A stretch of 64,000 nucleotides of DNA from Rubellicoccus peritrichatus. GTDB taxonomy: Bacteria > Verrucomicrobiota > Verrucomicrobiia > Opitutales > Cerasicoccaceae. The notes below the pieces were generated by a model, which was not told where the DNA came from, did not search any database, and worked only from the letters and a program-made list of their open reading frames with translations. A program made the position numbers and the translations under genes. The stretch is taken from positions 2,046,001 to 2,110,000 of the forward strand of contig NZ_CP136920.1 of the NCBI RefSeq assembly GCF_033100135.1. The letters run 5' to 3'. Positions 14,670 through 23,626 of the stretch are shown in pieces. The first letter of the stretch is position 1, and each line of letters opens with the position of its first letter.

Positions 14670-14972
14670 ATGAAAGGTGAATACCTAGTATCAGTTACAG
14701 AGCAGTTTGATAATCCATTGCGCTTTACGGTGCAGTCATCCAGTCGACCTAATGAGGTTCACATGGTGGATGTTGGAGCTTATAAGGGAAATGGGCGTTG
14801 CTCGTGTGAGCATTTCAAGATCAGGCTTGAGAAGAAGCTTCATGCAGGTGCTAAACCGCGTGATGGTTTGAGATGTAAACACATACTTGCAGCGCGTCAT
14901 TATTTCTGCGATATACAGATTAAAGCCATGAAAACTGTAATTGGAGCAGAGCCTCAGAATTGCGAGGTTTAA
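14670..14972 (+). CDS. SWIM zinc-finger protein
   Basis: 100 residues. The metal-binding pattern CxCx(n)CxH is present as C44-S-C46 and C69-K-H71 (CSCEHF...LRCKHILAARHY), the SWIM signature, with the typical hydrophobic helix after the His. SWIM domains bind DNA or protein. Here the domain is almost the whole protein and is encoded immediately before the terminase genes, so it could be a late regulator or packaging accessory. The ribosome binding site GGAGAG lies about 10 bases upstream of ATG 14670. Confidence 0.65.
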   Translation: MKGEYLVSVTEQFDNPLRFTVQSSSRPNEVHMVDVGAYKGNGRCSCEHFKIRLEKKLHAGAKPRDGLRCKHILAARHYFCDIQIKAMKTVIGAEPQNCEV

Positions 14973-14979
14973 CCATGTG

Positions 14980-15495
14980 ATGAGTGCCCGGAAAGCCGCC
15001 AAGAAAGCTGTATCGAAGAAGAAGCGTCAATTAGTCGATTCGTATGTCGCGTTGGCAAAGGCCTTGGGCTACACCCGCCAGCAGGTTGATAACTGGAAGA
15101 AGGATCCTCGCTATAAGGATGAAGTTCCTCAACCAGAGGCAAATGGAAAGCATGATGTTGCTTCATGGAAGACGTTTATCAAACGGCACAATCTGAGGGG
15201 CGATGAGGTCTCTGAGGATGTGCTGCTTAAGCGCCGGAAAGAGGAATTGGCGATTGCGAGCCAGGAATTCAAGTTGGAGAGGGAACGAGGAAAGTATGTT
15301 GAGCGTGAGGCGGTGGCGAAGAGCTACAAGGAGAATCTTAGCATTCTTTTTCGAGAGCTTAGGCGACGTTTCGAGTCTACAGCTCCACCACAATACAAAG
15401 GACAACCAGAATCGGAATGTGCTCAGATTAATCGAAGGGAGTTGGATGAGCTCCAGGAGCAAATGCATGAAAGGGCGAAACGCATTACTGAATGA
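14980..15495 (+). CDS. Terminase small subunit-like protein
   Basis: 171 residues from the ATG at 14980 (MSARKAAKKAVSKK); an in-frame start 39 bases upstream lies inside the SWIM gene and is less likely. The N-terminal HTH (VALAKALGYTRQQVDNWKKDPRYKD) is like the phage Nu1/terminase-small DNA-binding domain. A long charged helix follows (KRRKEELAIASQEFKLERERGKYVEREAV), the arrangement seen in lambda-like small terminases. It overlaps the large terminase gene by four bases. It would recognise the packaging site. Confidence 0.75.
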   Translation: MSARKAAKKAVSKKKRQLVDSYVALAKALGYTRQQVDNWKKDPRYKDEVPQPEANGKHDVASWKTFIKRHNLRGDEVSEDVLLKRRKEELAIASQEFKLERERGKYVEREAVAKSYKENLSILFRELRRRFESTAPPQYKGQPESECAQINRRELDELQEQMHERAKRITE

Positions 15496-17390
15496 TTACT
15501 GAAGCAGAGAGTGATATTGAGTTTCTGGAGCGTGAATTCTGGCAAGGGGTTCCAAGGCCTCAGCGTATGCCAGTTTCCAAATGGGCAGAGAAGCACTTCA
15601 AGGCGGTTGGTTCGCCATTGTCATCTGATTTCAGGCTTACCTTTACACCATGGTTGCGAGAACCGCTTGATTGGTTGGATGATTTGAGCATTCACGAAAT
15701 CACCTTTGTTGGTCCAGCTCAGGATACGGGGAAGTCTGCCTTTGGTGAGATCGCGCTTTGTAACTGGATAGCAAATCGTGATGGCGGCGATGTTCAATAC
15801 AACTGGGAAACGGATGTTAAGACCAAGGCTCGTTACAAGAAGCGAGTTCAGAAGGTTTTGAAAGCTTGTGGCCCAGTTGCTAAGCTTTGGCCTCGTGGAT
15901 TAAGTCGGCATGATGCTACTAATGGTTTGGTGATCTTCCCGCATCTGAATTTCAGCATGCAAGGTGTGGAGACTCCGGGTAATCTGGAATCAGATACGAT
16001 TGCTATGCAGGTGAACGAAGAGCCGCATGCATGGGAAGCTGGACGTATGAATCTGGCAGAGCAGCGGCAGAAGCGCGTCTGGAATTGGTTTCGTCTAAAT
16101 CTTTCAACAGGCGGGGTTGTTGAGGATCAGTTGCATCGAAAGTTTTTCAATGGGACGGTTCAGTATTGGGAAGAGCAATGCCCATCTTGTAAGAAACGGT
16201 TTGTTCCGCAGGTCAGAATCAAGGAAGGAGAGTTGGGCGGCATTCATTATGATTCCAAGAAAGCCAAACGAGCTGATGGTTCATACGATTACAATATCAT
16301 AGAATCGACGCTTTACCTGGAATGTGGGCAATGTGGTCATCGGATGCATGATGACGCCGTAGAGAGGCAACAGAGAGCTTCTAAGGCACGTTGGGGAAAG
16401 CCAACCAACCCAGATGCTGACTTGTGGCATAGGAGCATACGGTTGACTGGTGCAGCAACTCCCAATCGTCCTTGGGTGGCATTGGTGAAGCGCAAGCATG
16501 AAGCCTTGAGGGCGCTTCGTTATGGAGACATTGAAGAATACAAAAATTACATCCAGCGAGATGAAGCAGATTTCTGGGATCCACGAGACAGGCCTTTAGC
16601 TCCGGAAGTAATTACCATCTCAAGTAATGTGACGAAAAATCGGGAAGGTTTACTGGATCGTGCTGTGCGTATCATGAAAGTCGACTTCCAGGAGGGTGAG
16701 GCGGCAAAAGGTGAAGTGCCACACTTCAAGGCAGTGATTCGAGATTTTCGAAGCAATCTGGATAGTCAGCTAGTATATGAAGGAATGATTGATCTTCCAG
16801 AGGACATTGAGCAGCTACGTGAAGAGTTTGAAGTGGAGCCGCGCTTTGTCTCAGTCGACTCAGGGCATAGAGCACGTTACATTTACCAGATATGTGCCCG
16901 ATATGGTTACAATGCACTCAAGGGCGAGGATAAGCCCAAACTTTACATTCATGAACGGCCTGATGAATCCAAAACCTATCGGATTTACTCTCCCATGCAG
17001 GATGTTGATCCATATTCTGGAGATCGTGAAGGGAAAGAAGGACTCTATGCGGTTCCTCTGATTCGCTATGACAAACAAAGCATTCGAGATTTACTGGATC
17101 TGATACGTGCACAGACTGAATGGGTTGTTCCTGGTGATGTATCCGATGCCTATAGAAAGGAAATGGCTTCTGAGGAGAGAAGAGAGTTCATTCATCCGAA
17201 AACTGAGGAAACATTCTGGCTCTGGTGCAAGGTAACCAGCCACATGGACAATGATTACTATGTCTGTGAGTGCTATATTGCCATGTTTGTGATGATCCTT
17301 ATTGATTCTGGCTATCTTGAGGTTGATTTCAGCTTTGAACCAAGTGAGAGACCAACAGATTTGAAGATCGAAAAATCAGGAGGGAACTAA
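15492..17390 (+). CDS. Terminase large subunit, GpA family
   Basis: 632 residues, typical of lambda GpA. The N-terminus (MPVSKWAEKHFKAVGSPLSSDFRLTFTPWLREPLDW) is the GpA signature. Walker A is VGPAQDTGKSA (73-83) and Walker B lies near DTIAMQVNEEPHAWEAG. The C-terminal nuclease half includes a zinc-binding CPSCKKR...CGQCGH segment (about 223-285) and ends in the nuclease/portal-binding part. The start at 15492 overlaps the small subunit. GpA-type terminases cut at cos, so packaging probably uses cohesive ends. This is one of the firmest calls in the window. Confidence 0.92.
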   Translation: MITEAESDIEFLEREFWQGVPRPQRMPVSKWAEKHFKAVGSPLSSDFRLTFTPWLREPLDWLDDLSIHEITFVGPAQDTGKSAFGEIALCNWIANRDGGDVQYNWETDVKTKARYKKRVQKVLKACGPVAKLWPRGLSRHDATNGLVIFPHLNFSMQGVETPGNLESDTIAMQVNEEPHAWEAGRMNLAEQRQKRVWNWFRLNLSTGGVVEDQLHRKFFNGTVQYWEEQCPSCKKRFVPQVRIKEGELGGIHYDSKKAKRADGSYDYNIIESTLYLECGQCGHRMHDDAVERQQRASKARWGKPTNPDADLWHRSIRLTGAATPNRPWVALVKRKHEALRALRYGDIEEYKNYIQRDEADFWDPRDRPLAPEVITISSNVTKNREGLLDRAVRIMKVDFQEGEAAKGEVPHFKAVIRDFRSNLDSQLVYEGMIDLPEDIEQLREEFEVEPRFVSVDSGHRARYIYQICARYGYNALKGEDKPKLYIHERPDESKTYRIYSPMQDVDPYSGDREGKEGLYAVPLIRYDKQSIRDLLDLIRAQTEWVVPGDVSDAYRKEMASEERREFIHPKTEETFWLWCKVTSHMDNDYYVCECYIAMFVMILIDSGYLEVDFSFEPSERPTDLKIEKSGGN

Positions 17391-17391
17391 C

Positions 17392-17601
17392 ATGCCAATA
17401 AAGGCTGAGTTTCGGCATGTAGAGATTGATCCAGAAAAGGATTTACTTACTCGTGAAGAGCTTGCTTGGACACTAAGGGTTCACAGGTCTTATATCGATG
17501 CTATGTGCAAGGCTGGTTTCTTTATGCCTGCTGGAACAGCTACTCTGAAAGAGGCTCGAGATTGGTTGAGGAAGAATAGGTGTTTTCGGAAAAGTTATTA
17601 G
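17392..17601 (+). CDS. Small HTH protein in the head operon
   Basis: 69 residues. LLTREELAWTLRVHRSYIDAMCKAGFFMPAGTATLKEARDWLRKN contains an HTH of the AlpA/excisionase type (REELAWTLRVHRSYIDAM). In lambda-like phages a small gene lies here between terminase and portal. It starts two bases after the terminase stop. Its last 62 bases overlap, antisense, the end of the AbiC-like gene, so the insertion of that cassette may have altered its C-terminus (NRCFRKSY). Confidence 0.6.
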   Translation: MPIKAEFRHVEIDPEKDLLTREELAWTLRVHRSYIDAMCKAGFFMPAGTATLKEARDWLRKNRCFRKSY

Positions 17602-18565
17602 TTAGTAGAAACAGAAAATTTGTTGACTCATCGTGATTCAAGTAACGCAAAAGATGATACCTTGGTATATACTCTTTGAGTAGAGAATCACTGTTAAAAG
17701 CATAGTCCATAGCCATTAGGAAATGCCCATTCTGATCTATTTGAGATAGTAGTATCTCAATATATATGCTAGTTGTTGAACTTGAATCATCTAAAGAATT
17801 ATAGTCTTCAATTAGTTGCATTGTGTTTCTAATTGTTCTTAAGTATCCATTTAGACTAGGTGTGTTTGCATTCTTGAATGAGAAGTAGCTTGACTGCATA
17901 TTATGCAAATAGGGCTTGATTTTATTAATGAACTCTTCTGGGGCATTTCTTTCCAATCTCAGGATTTCATTGAAAATCAACATGAACTCATTTACCTCAT
18001 TAGCTTCATCACTATTTAAGCGAATTTTTCCATCTATGCGCTCATTGCGTACATCATAGTGTAATGCTGTAAAATACTTACTGGCATAGGTTTCTGAGCC
18101 TTCCTGAGGGTTTGATATTGCGTTAAAGCTAAGTAATTTAAGGCAATTAAAAAATAGGTTTTCAAAAGTCTGCTTTCTGATGAGTTCCTGGTTCTCATCC
18201 ATCTCTAAACGCTGAAGCTTTAGTTCCTCACTTTGCATAGCTAGTTGCTCAGTCTGCATTGCAATCTGATCCGCTTGAGCTTGAAGGTCTTTTCTTTGAA
18301 GATAGATACTGAAAATCAATGCTGCTAACGCGACACCTGTAAATAATGCATTCAGAGCACCAAAGTAATCTCCGAACTGACCTCGTGTTTCGAAATCAGG
18401 ACCAGGGAAAAGCCAGAAGCTTAGATAGATTGATGTTATCCATAGGGCTATTGCCAGAAATAGTAAAACGATGAGCAATGAGTATTTAGCCTCATGCTTC
18501 GATGACTCTTTGGGTTTTGGCTTGGTGCTTGTTTCGACAGCCATATCAAATTTAACTTCTGGCAA
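17540..18565 (-). CDS. Putative AbiC-type phage abortive-infection membrane protein
   Basis: 341 residues (M8 at 18544 is an alternative start that removes the overlap). Two membrane helices (about 29-52 and 68-88) flank the family hallmark GQFGDYFGALNALFTGVALAALIFSIYLQRKDLQ, residues 62-95 (key part GQFGDYFGALNALF). An amphipathic coiled coil follows (97-130: QADQIAMQTEQLAMQSEEL), then ENLFFNCLKLL. This matches the putative phage abortive-infection family (putAbiC). It is antisense to the head operon and downstream of a DUF2806 gene that overlaps its start by 14 bases, so the two form an operon. Expected role: protecting the lysogen from other phages. Confidence 0.8.
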   Translation of the reverse strand: MPEVKFDMAVETSTKPKPKESSKHEAKYSLLIVLLFLAIALWITSIYLSFWLFPGPDFETRGQFGDYFGALNALFTGVALAALIFSIYLQRKDLQAQADQIAMQTEQLAMQSEELKLQRLEMDENQELIRKQTFENLFFNCLKLLSFNAISNPQEGSETYASKYFTALHYDVRNERIDGKIRLNSDEANEVNEFMLIFNEILRLERNAPEEFINKIKPYLHNMQSSYFSFKNANTPSLNGYLRTIRNTMQLIEDYNSLDDSSSTTSIYIEILLSQIDQNGHFLMAMDYAFNSDSLLKEYIPRYHLLRYLNHDESTNFLFLLTNNFSENTYSSSTNLEPLSE

Positions 18566-19460
18566 AACGGTCTGAGATTTTGCAGATGGCTTTAGGTGTG
18601 TGATTTTTCCATTTGTTTAGTACATATTCTTCAAAACCATCAACTATTTCAGTCTCAATGACCTTCAATATCTCCTCTCCAGGTTGCGTTAGTAATGTTT
18701 TGCCAATATTAAGGAAATATTCGCCCTTACCGTCCTTAGAGAGTGTCAGTGAATAAAGCTTTTCATCATACCCTACTTCAAACGAATCACTATTAGTCCA
18801 TCGCCCATAACCTGGTGAAGATGAAAGGCTAATTAGACCTATATTGTCTAAGTTTACTAATTTATTGAAGGATAGGCCATTATCTTTATATATGGTTTCT
18901 TCTGGATCGAAGATAATGGGTGAATAACTTGCTCCTACAATCCAACTGAAATTGCAAAGATCCCTAAATAATAGAGCATCTTCCTGACTGAGATCATTGA
19001 GAATACTTATCGTTTTTCGTGAGAAAGAACCAGATCTATTTGCCTCCCCAGCAAGTATTTTTGCCCATAGATCCTGCATTTGATCGTTAGATATATGTCG
19101 ACATTTGTTAAAGAAATTTGCCATCCAATCGTCGTCTATTTCTTTTGGGTTAGCAGATTCATCAAGATTTGGTATAGCTTTTTGTGTAATGCTTTCCATA
19201 TTCTCTTGGTGCTTACATTCTTCCGCTAGCATACGTTGTAAGGAACGTTCTTGAAGCTCACTTATCTCAATATCTGCCTTTGATAGTGTGATTTTTGCTT
19301 TTGCATCTGCATTTGCTTTCCATTTCCTCGTCCAAGTATAAGTTGCTGCTCCGATCGCACTCGAAACCTTTTCTATAAGCAACAATCCTGGTTCTTTTAA
19401 GCCAGAAGCATCTATGTTGAGGAGTGAGAATGAAATTTTCTTATTGGAATCTTCACTCAT
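18552..19460 (-). CDS. DUF2806-like protein, partner of AbiC-like protein
   Basis: 302 residues. The core DDDWMANFFNKCRHISNDQMQDLWAKILAGEANRSGSFSRKTISIL (key part DQMQDLWAKILAGE at about 133-146) matches the DUF2806/TIGR03899-like family, followed by LSQEDALLFRDLCNF. The N-terminus has LLIEKVSSAIGAA, a possible short amphipathic helix, and a helical region. It is the first gene of a two-gene antisense unit with the AbiC-like gene, between the small HTH gene and the head-tail gene. DNA here is more AT-rich than in the surrounding head genes, consistent with recent acquisition. Biochemical function unknown. Confidence 0.65.
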   Translation of the reverse strand: MSEDSNKKISFSLLNIDASGLKEPGLLLIEKVSSAIGAATYTWTRKWKANADAKAKITLSKADIEISELQERSLQRMLAEECKHQENMESITQKAIPNLDESANPKEIDDDWMANFFNKCRHISNDQMQDLWAKILAGEANRSGSFSRKTISILNDLSQEDALLFRDLCNFSWIVGASYSPIIFDPEETIYKDNGLSFNKLVNLDNIGLISLSSSPGYGRWTNSDSFEVGYDEKLYSLTLSKDGKGEYFLNIGKTLLTQPGEEILKVIETEIVDGFEEYVLNKWKNHTPKAICKISDRFARS

Positions 19461-19562
19461 TTTGCTTTCGGGATATTTTAGTTAGTGTTTTGGTGAAAAA
19501 AGCATATTTTGGGAAAAACTATCCACTAGGAAAAGTCGAGAATAATTCGGTAGTCTTTTGTT

Positions 19563-19844
19563 ATGGCGAAAGGCTACACAGCTACGGGTATCATTCATCG
19601 GCTTGGATTTGAGCAATCTGAGCTGGAATCTTGGCTGTCCGAGCTCAAGACGGAGCTGAGATCCGGTAATGGGCAAGTGATTGAGTGGGAATCTGCCTCT
19701 GAGAGTGCCAAGAAGGTGTTTTCCGGCTATTCTCTGAACACTATCGAGGCGATTGAGGAAGTGCTTTACGCGCTGGCTGAGCTCGATCCTGAAAACTACG
19801 GGAAATCTGACATCCCGCCTTACACGAGGGCTTCATTCGCATGA
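19563..19844 (+). CDS. gpW-like/head operon small protein
   Basis: 93 residues between terminase and portal, the place of gpW in lambda. The second half (NGQVIEWESASESAKKVFSG, then TIEAIEEVLYALAEL) resembles the gpW layout of beta hairpin followed by a helix. The first half is HTH-like (YTATGIIHRLGFEQSELESWLSELKTEL). It overlaps the portal gene by four bases. Weak family match; the call rests on gene order. Confidence 0.55.
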   Translation: MAKGYTATGIIHRLGFEQSELESWLSELKTELRSGNGQVIEWESASESAKKVFSGYSLNTIEAIEEVLYALAELDPENYGKSDIPPYTRASFA

Positions 19845-21391
19845 TCAGGGCACTCAGAACAGCGGCAACAAAGGGTTTTGGCTCCCTCTATTATTGGATG
19901 GGCGGCGGTAAGCTCTATGCGAAGCCTAGCAATGAGCGAAGCATTGAAAGACTGACTGCTGATCACAAAGACCTACTTTCTGAGCTGGATCATGAGGATA
20001 TCGTTTCTGCCACGCGCTTTCTTTACAATCGATTCCCAATGCTCTCTGGAGCAATTGACGATAAGGCCAATCATGTGGTTGGTAATGGTTGGGGAGCGCA
20101 GTTTGAAGGAACGGACCTGACCTGGGGCGAGCAGTCTGAGGCCTGGTTAAAAGATCACTTCCAAATCTGTGATGTGCGTGGTCGACCGTTCGATATGAAG
20201 AACGATCTGCATACAGGAGTGGTTACTCTGATGCGTGATGGCGAGTATTTCATCGTTCTGACCAAGAACAAGGCAGGCTATCCAATGTTTCAGTTTTTGG
20301 AGTCGCATCGGATCCGTTGCCGTAAGTTCACTCCGGAATACAGAGGCCTTCAGGTTCGCAATGGGATTGCTTACAGTGCTCAAGGAAGACCGCTTTTCTA
20401 TCATTTCTTTGGAGATTCATCTGCTGATGATCGTTGGATCAGTGCGCGTGATATCATTCATGTGTTTGATCCAAAGTGGTTTTCGCAGGGCAGGGGAGTT
20501 TCACCGCTGGTTACTGGGATCCTTGATTGGCTGGATGTCTTGGATGTCCGGGAGAATGAAAAGTATGCTCAGCGGTTGTTCTCGATGCTGGCGTTGAAAC
20601 ACAAGAACGAGTCAGGTAAGCCAGACAGTTTTGCACAGCGATTTGGTAAGAGTGGAAATACTCGAACAGCAACTTCCAGCGATGCAGATAACGACTTTGA
20701 AGCGGAAGAACTGGTTCAGGAATTCCGTAAGGGGCAAATCCGCTGGCTAAAGATTGGTTCGGAAGATGTGGAGTCATTTCTCTCCAATCGTCCCACCTCG
20801 AATCAACAGGCTTTTGAGCAAGCAATTCTGCGAGGTGCCTTTGCAGGAATCAATTGGAGCTATGAGCAGTCTTATGATGGCGGGAAGCTGTCAGGTGCTC
20901 CTGTGCGTCGGGATATTGCCAAGAATCAGCGATCTGTTGAGCGGATGCAGTGCATTTTGTTTTATCCATGGTTTCGGCAGGTTGGTTTCAGTGTGTCGGT
21001 TGCGATTGAGCTTGGTTTTCTGACTGCACATTCAGAGTGGTTCCGGTTCACACCTCAGTTGCCAGCCAAGATGACGGTCGACGCTGGAAACGAATCCAAG
21101 ATTGAACTGGAAGAATACCGTATCGGCTTTTCCACCCTCAAAAAGATTACTGGAAGCAAAGGCGACTGGTGGCAGGAAGTCAGGCAGCAACGTGAGATCG
21201 AAGCTGATGATTTGCTGACTCGCGGAAAGCGCCTTGCTGAGAATCACGAGATCCCACTCGCCGCTGCAATATCACTTTTGGAGATGCGAACCTCCAGCGG
21301 CAATCCTGGTATGGTTGAGCCACAACCTGAACAGGAAGAAGAACCCGAAAACGAAGACGAAGAAGCTGAAAAGGAAGAACAAGCAGCATGA
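19841..21391 (+). CDS. Portal protein, lambda family
   Basis: 516 residues. It follows the lambda portal pattern: N-terminal RLTADHKDLLSELDHEDIVSATRFLYNRFPMLSGAIDDKANHVVG (key part RARxLYRNxPxxxGAI-like), FQFLESHRIR, DIIHVFDPKWFSQGRGVSPL, then DVLDVRENEKYAQ and the C-terminal clip/wing region. The C-terminal tail is a Glu-rich stretch (EQEEEPENEDEEAEKEEQAA), which also ends in Ala-Ala. It would form the dodecameric DNA channel at one capsid vertex. It overlaps the next gene by ATGA. Confidence 0.88.
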   Translation: MIRALRTAATKGFGSLYYWMGGGKLYAKPSNERSIERLTADHKDLLSELDHEDIVSATRFLYNRFPMLSGAIDDKANHVVGNGWGAQFEGTDLTWGEQSEAWLKDHFQICDVRGRPFDMKNDLHTGVVTLMRDGEYFIVLTKNKAGYPMFQFLESHRIRCRKFTPEYRGLQVRNGIAYSAQGRPLFYHFFGDSSADDRWISARDIIHVFDPKWFSQGRGVSPLVTGILDWLDVLDVRENEKYAQRLFSMLALKHKNESGKPDSFAQRFGKSGNTRTATSSDADNDFEAEELVQEFRKGQIRWLKIGSEDVESFLSNRPTSNQQAFEQAILRGAFAGINWSYEQSYDGGKLSGAPVRRDIAKNQRSVERMQCILFYPWFRQVGFSVSVAIELGFLTAHSEWFRFTPQLPAKMTVDAGNESKIELEEYRIGFSTLKKITGSKGDWWQEVRQQREIEADDLLTRGKRLAENHEIPLAAAISLLEMRTSSGNPGMVEPQPEQEEEPENEDEEAEKEEQAA

Positions 21392-22545
21392 AAAACTGGT
21401 TTGAAATAAAGAACACTGCCAAGAGCGATACTGCAGAGATTTATATCTTTGATGAGATTGGTCTCTGGGGAATCACGGCCAAGGATTTCATCTCTGAGTT
21501 GAAGCAGGTTAAGGCCTCCAACATTCATCTGCATATCAATTCACCAGGAGGCAGTGTCTTTGATGGTCAGGCAATTCACAATGCGATCAAGAATAACTCG
21601 GCACATGTTACGACTTATGTTGATGGAATTGCTGCCTCTATTGCTTCTGTGATCGCTCTAGCGGGTGACACGGTGTTCATGCCAGAGAATGCCTTACTGA
21701 TGATTCATAATCCATCAGGCGGTTGCCTTGGTGAATCTCAGGACATGCGAAAGCTGGCTGATGCTCTGGATAAGATCCGAGATTCTATTGCTACGGTTTA
21801 CATGAACAAGACAGGAAAGTCTGAGGAGGAAATCATTGAGATGATGGATGCTGAGACATGGCTGACTGCAGCAGAAGCACTGGAAGCAGGTTTCATTGAT
21901 ACAGTTTCTGATCCTGTCGAGATGGCAGCAAATTTTTCATCGGAGCACTTCAAGAATGCACCGGTTAGACTTCACGAAGCGGTAAGCCGCTTCACCAACC
22001 TCAATACTAATCATTCCATTATGGATAAAGAAATCGAAAATAAGAATAAAGAGATTGAGCGGCTTACCAATGAGAATAAGCAGCTCTTGAAGGATGCAGA
22101 AAATCATACCTCTGCAATCGAAGCAGCTAAGGCTGAAGTTCCGGAAGCAACTGCGACTGAACTTGCTGAAGCCAAGAATCAAGTTACCACGCTGACAAAG
22201 GAACGTGACACTGAGAAGACACGTGCTGATGCCGCTGAGAAATCAGTAACAGATATTTCAGCTACTCTTGCTGAAGCTGGTATCAAAGCTGAAGAAGGCA
22301 AGAGTCTTACTTCTGATCAGGTCAGAGCTGGTATCGACACAAGAGCCAGTGCCAAAGCTCAACAAATCTGTGCTCAACAGGGCGTGGATTATGAACTGCC
22401 AACTCAAGCTGCTGAGAACGCTGGTAACTCTGAGCAAGAACCCAATTCCAAGCTGGAAGGCATCGATCAAACCAAAGCGATTTTCCGCAAGCAACTGCAA
22501 GCAATCCAGAAAGCACAATTTAGCGTATCACCGCCTAACTCATAA
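21388..22545 (+). CDS. ClpP-type head maturation protease fused to scaffold region
   Basis: 385 residues. Residues 15-190 are a ClpP/S14-like protease: HLHINSPGGSVFDGQAI, the nucleophile S84 in GIAASIASVIALAGD, and catalytic H107 in LMIHNPSGG. The last third (about 212-385) is a coiled-coil, Ala/Glu/Lys-rich scaffold-like part (MDKEIENKNKEIERLTNEN, ETEKTRADAAEKSV). An internal ATG at 22021 begins exactly the coiled-coil part and could give a separate scaffold as in lambda C/Nu3, although no ribosome binding site precedes it. It lies between portal and capsid genes, as expected. Confidence 0.85.
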   Translation: MKNWFEIKNTAKSDTAEIYIFDEIGLWGITAKDFISELKQVKASNIHLHINSPGGSVFDGQAIHNAIKNNSAHVTTYVDGIAASIASVIALAGDTVFMPENALLMIHNPSGGCLGESQDMRKLADALDKIRDSIATVYMNKTGKSEEEIIEMMDAETWLTAAEALEAGFIDTVSDPVEMAANFSSEHFKNAPVRLHEAVSRFTNLNTNHSIMDKEIENKNKEIERLTNENKQLLKDAENHTSAIEAAKAEVPEATATELAEAKNQVTTLTKERDTEKTRADAAEKSVTDISATLAEAGIKAEEGKSLTSDQVRAGIDTRASAKAQQICAQQGVDYELPTQAAENAGNSEQEPNSKLEGIDQTKAIFRKQLQAIQKAQFSVSPPNS

Positions 22546-22568
22546 TCGAAATTCAACACATTTAGAAA

Positions 22569-23582
22569 ATGCCAAAACAATTTATAACTCTACAAGACAT
22601 TCATTCCTTGAATGGCACGGTTGGACCTCTCATTGAAGAAAACATTGAGGTGGCACCAGTCGTTGCACGAACACCGGTCAAACGTATGGACGGGCTCGAA
22701 TACACTCAGCCAGTGCGTAAGACTCGCCCTTCTGGCGGCTTCACGAACGTTGGTGAAGGTATCCAGGTCACTGCTGGTTCCTATGATAACATCAAGTTCA
22801 ACTGTAAGCACATGGAAGCACAGTTGGAAGTTATCGAGTCCGTTATTAAAGCTCACCAAGCGAATGGAACACCTGTTGAAGACATCCTTACTGGTGAAGC
22901 CAGCGCATTGATGAAGGATCAGTTGGTTGACCTTGATCTGCAGTTCTTCAAGGGGGCGCTCTCAGGTGTGACCGGTGCCAACAAGGGCTTTCCTGGACTT
23001 CAACAGATGGTTGATGACTCCATGACCTTTGGTGCCGGTGGAACAAGTAGCACGCTGACCAGTGCTTACATTGTCTTTGAAGATATTGATCATGGTGTGT
23101 CATTCCTGATGCCCAATGGTCATGAGATCAGCTTGTCACCTTGGCAATTCGGTCAGTTGGTTGTTTTGGGAAGCCGAACCAACGGAACCTTGCAGAAGAC
23201 CAATGGTTACAGCTCTGGCCTTACTGGTTATCTTGGCCTCAAAGCTGTAAAACCAGAACGCTGCATTGCTCGTGTCTGCAACATGGACAAGAACAACCCG
23301 CTCGATGACACCATCGGTGAACTGGTCCGTTCGATGTTTAAGGCCGGTTACAAGCCAACGGTATGTTACATGAACCCAATGTCTGTCTTCTGGTTGCAGA
23401 AGGGACGTTCTGCCACGGTTGTTCATAACAACCCAGGTGCGAAAACTGAATCCGGAGGGCGCGATCTTATTTCTCCACGTCCGACTGATGTTGGAGGAAT
23501 TCCAATTGTTGAAACGGATTCACTGACTCAGGACGAAAGCGAAGTCGCTGACGCTAACGCTCGCACCTCTGACTTGCTCTAG
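22569..23582 (+). CDS. Major capsid protein
   Basis: 337 residues, directly after the protease/scaffold gene, the standard place. The sequence is consistent with an HK97-fold capsid: an N-terminal arm, a central region (LTGEASALMKDQLVDLDLQFFKGALSG, ANKGFPGLQQMVDD), and a C-terminal A-domain (VCYMNPMSVFWLQKGRSA, GGIPIVETDSL). The segment GGIPIVETDSL is like the usual end of these capsid proteins. The call rests on length, position and overall pattern; no narrower family is claimed. Confidence 0.8.
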   Translation: MPKQFITLQDIHSLNGTVGPLIEENIEVAPVVARTPVKRMDGLEYTQPVRKTRPSGGFTNVGEGIQVTAGSYDNIKFNCKHMEAQLEVIESVIKAHQANGTPVEDILTGEASALMKDQLVDLDLQFFKGALSGVTGANKGFPGLQQMVDDSMTFGAGGTSSTLTSAYIVFEDIDHGVSFLMPNGHEISLSPWQFGQLVVLGSRTNGTLQKTNGYSSGLTGYLGLKAVKPERCIARVCNMDKNNPLDDTIGELVRSMFKAGYKPTVCYMNPMSVFWLQKGRSATVVHNNPGAKTESGGRDLISPRPTDVGGIPIVETDSLTQDESEVADANARTSDLL

Positions 23583-23626
23583 TAGCTAACGCTTAACCCA
23601 TTTCTAAAACTTAAATCATTCTTAAA

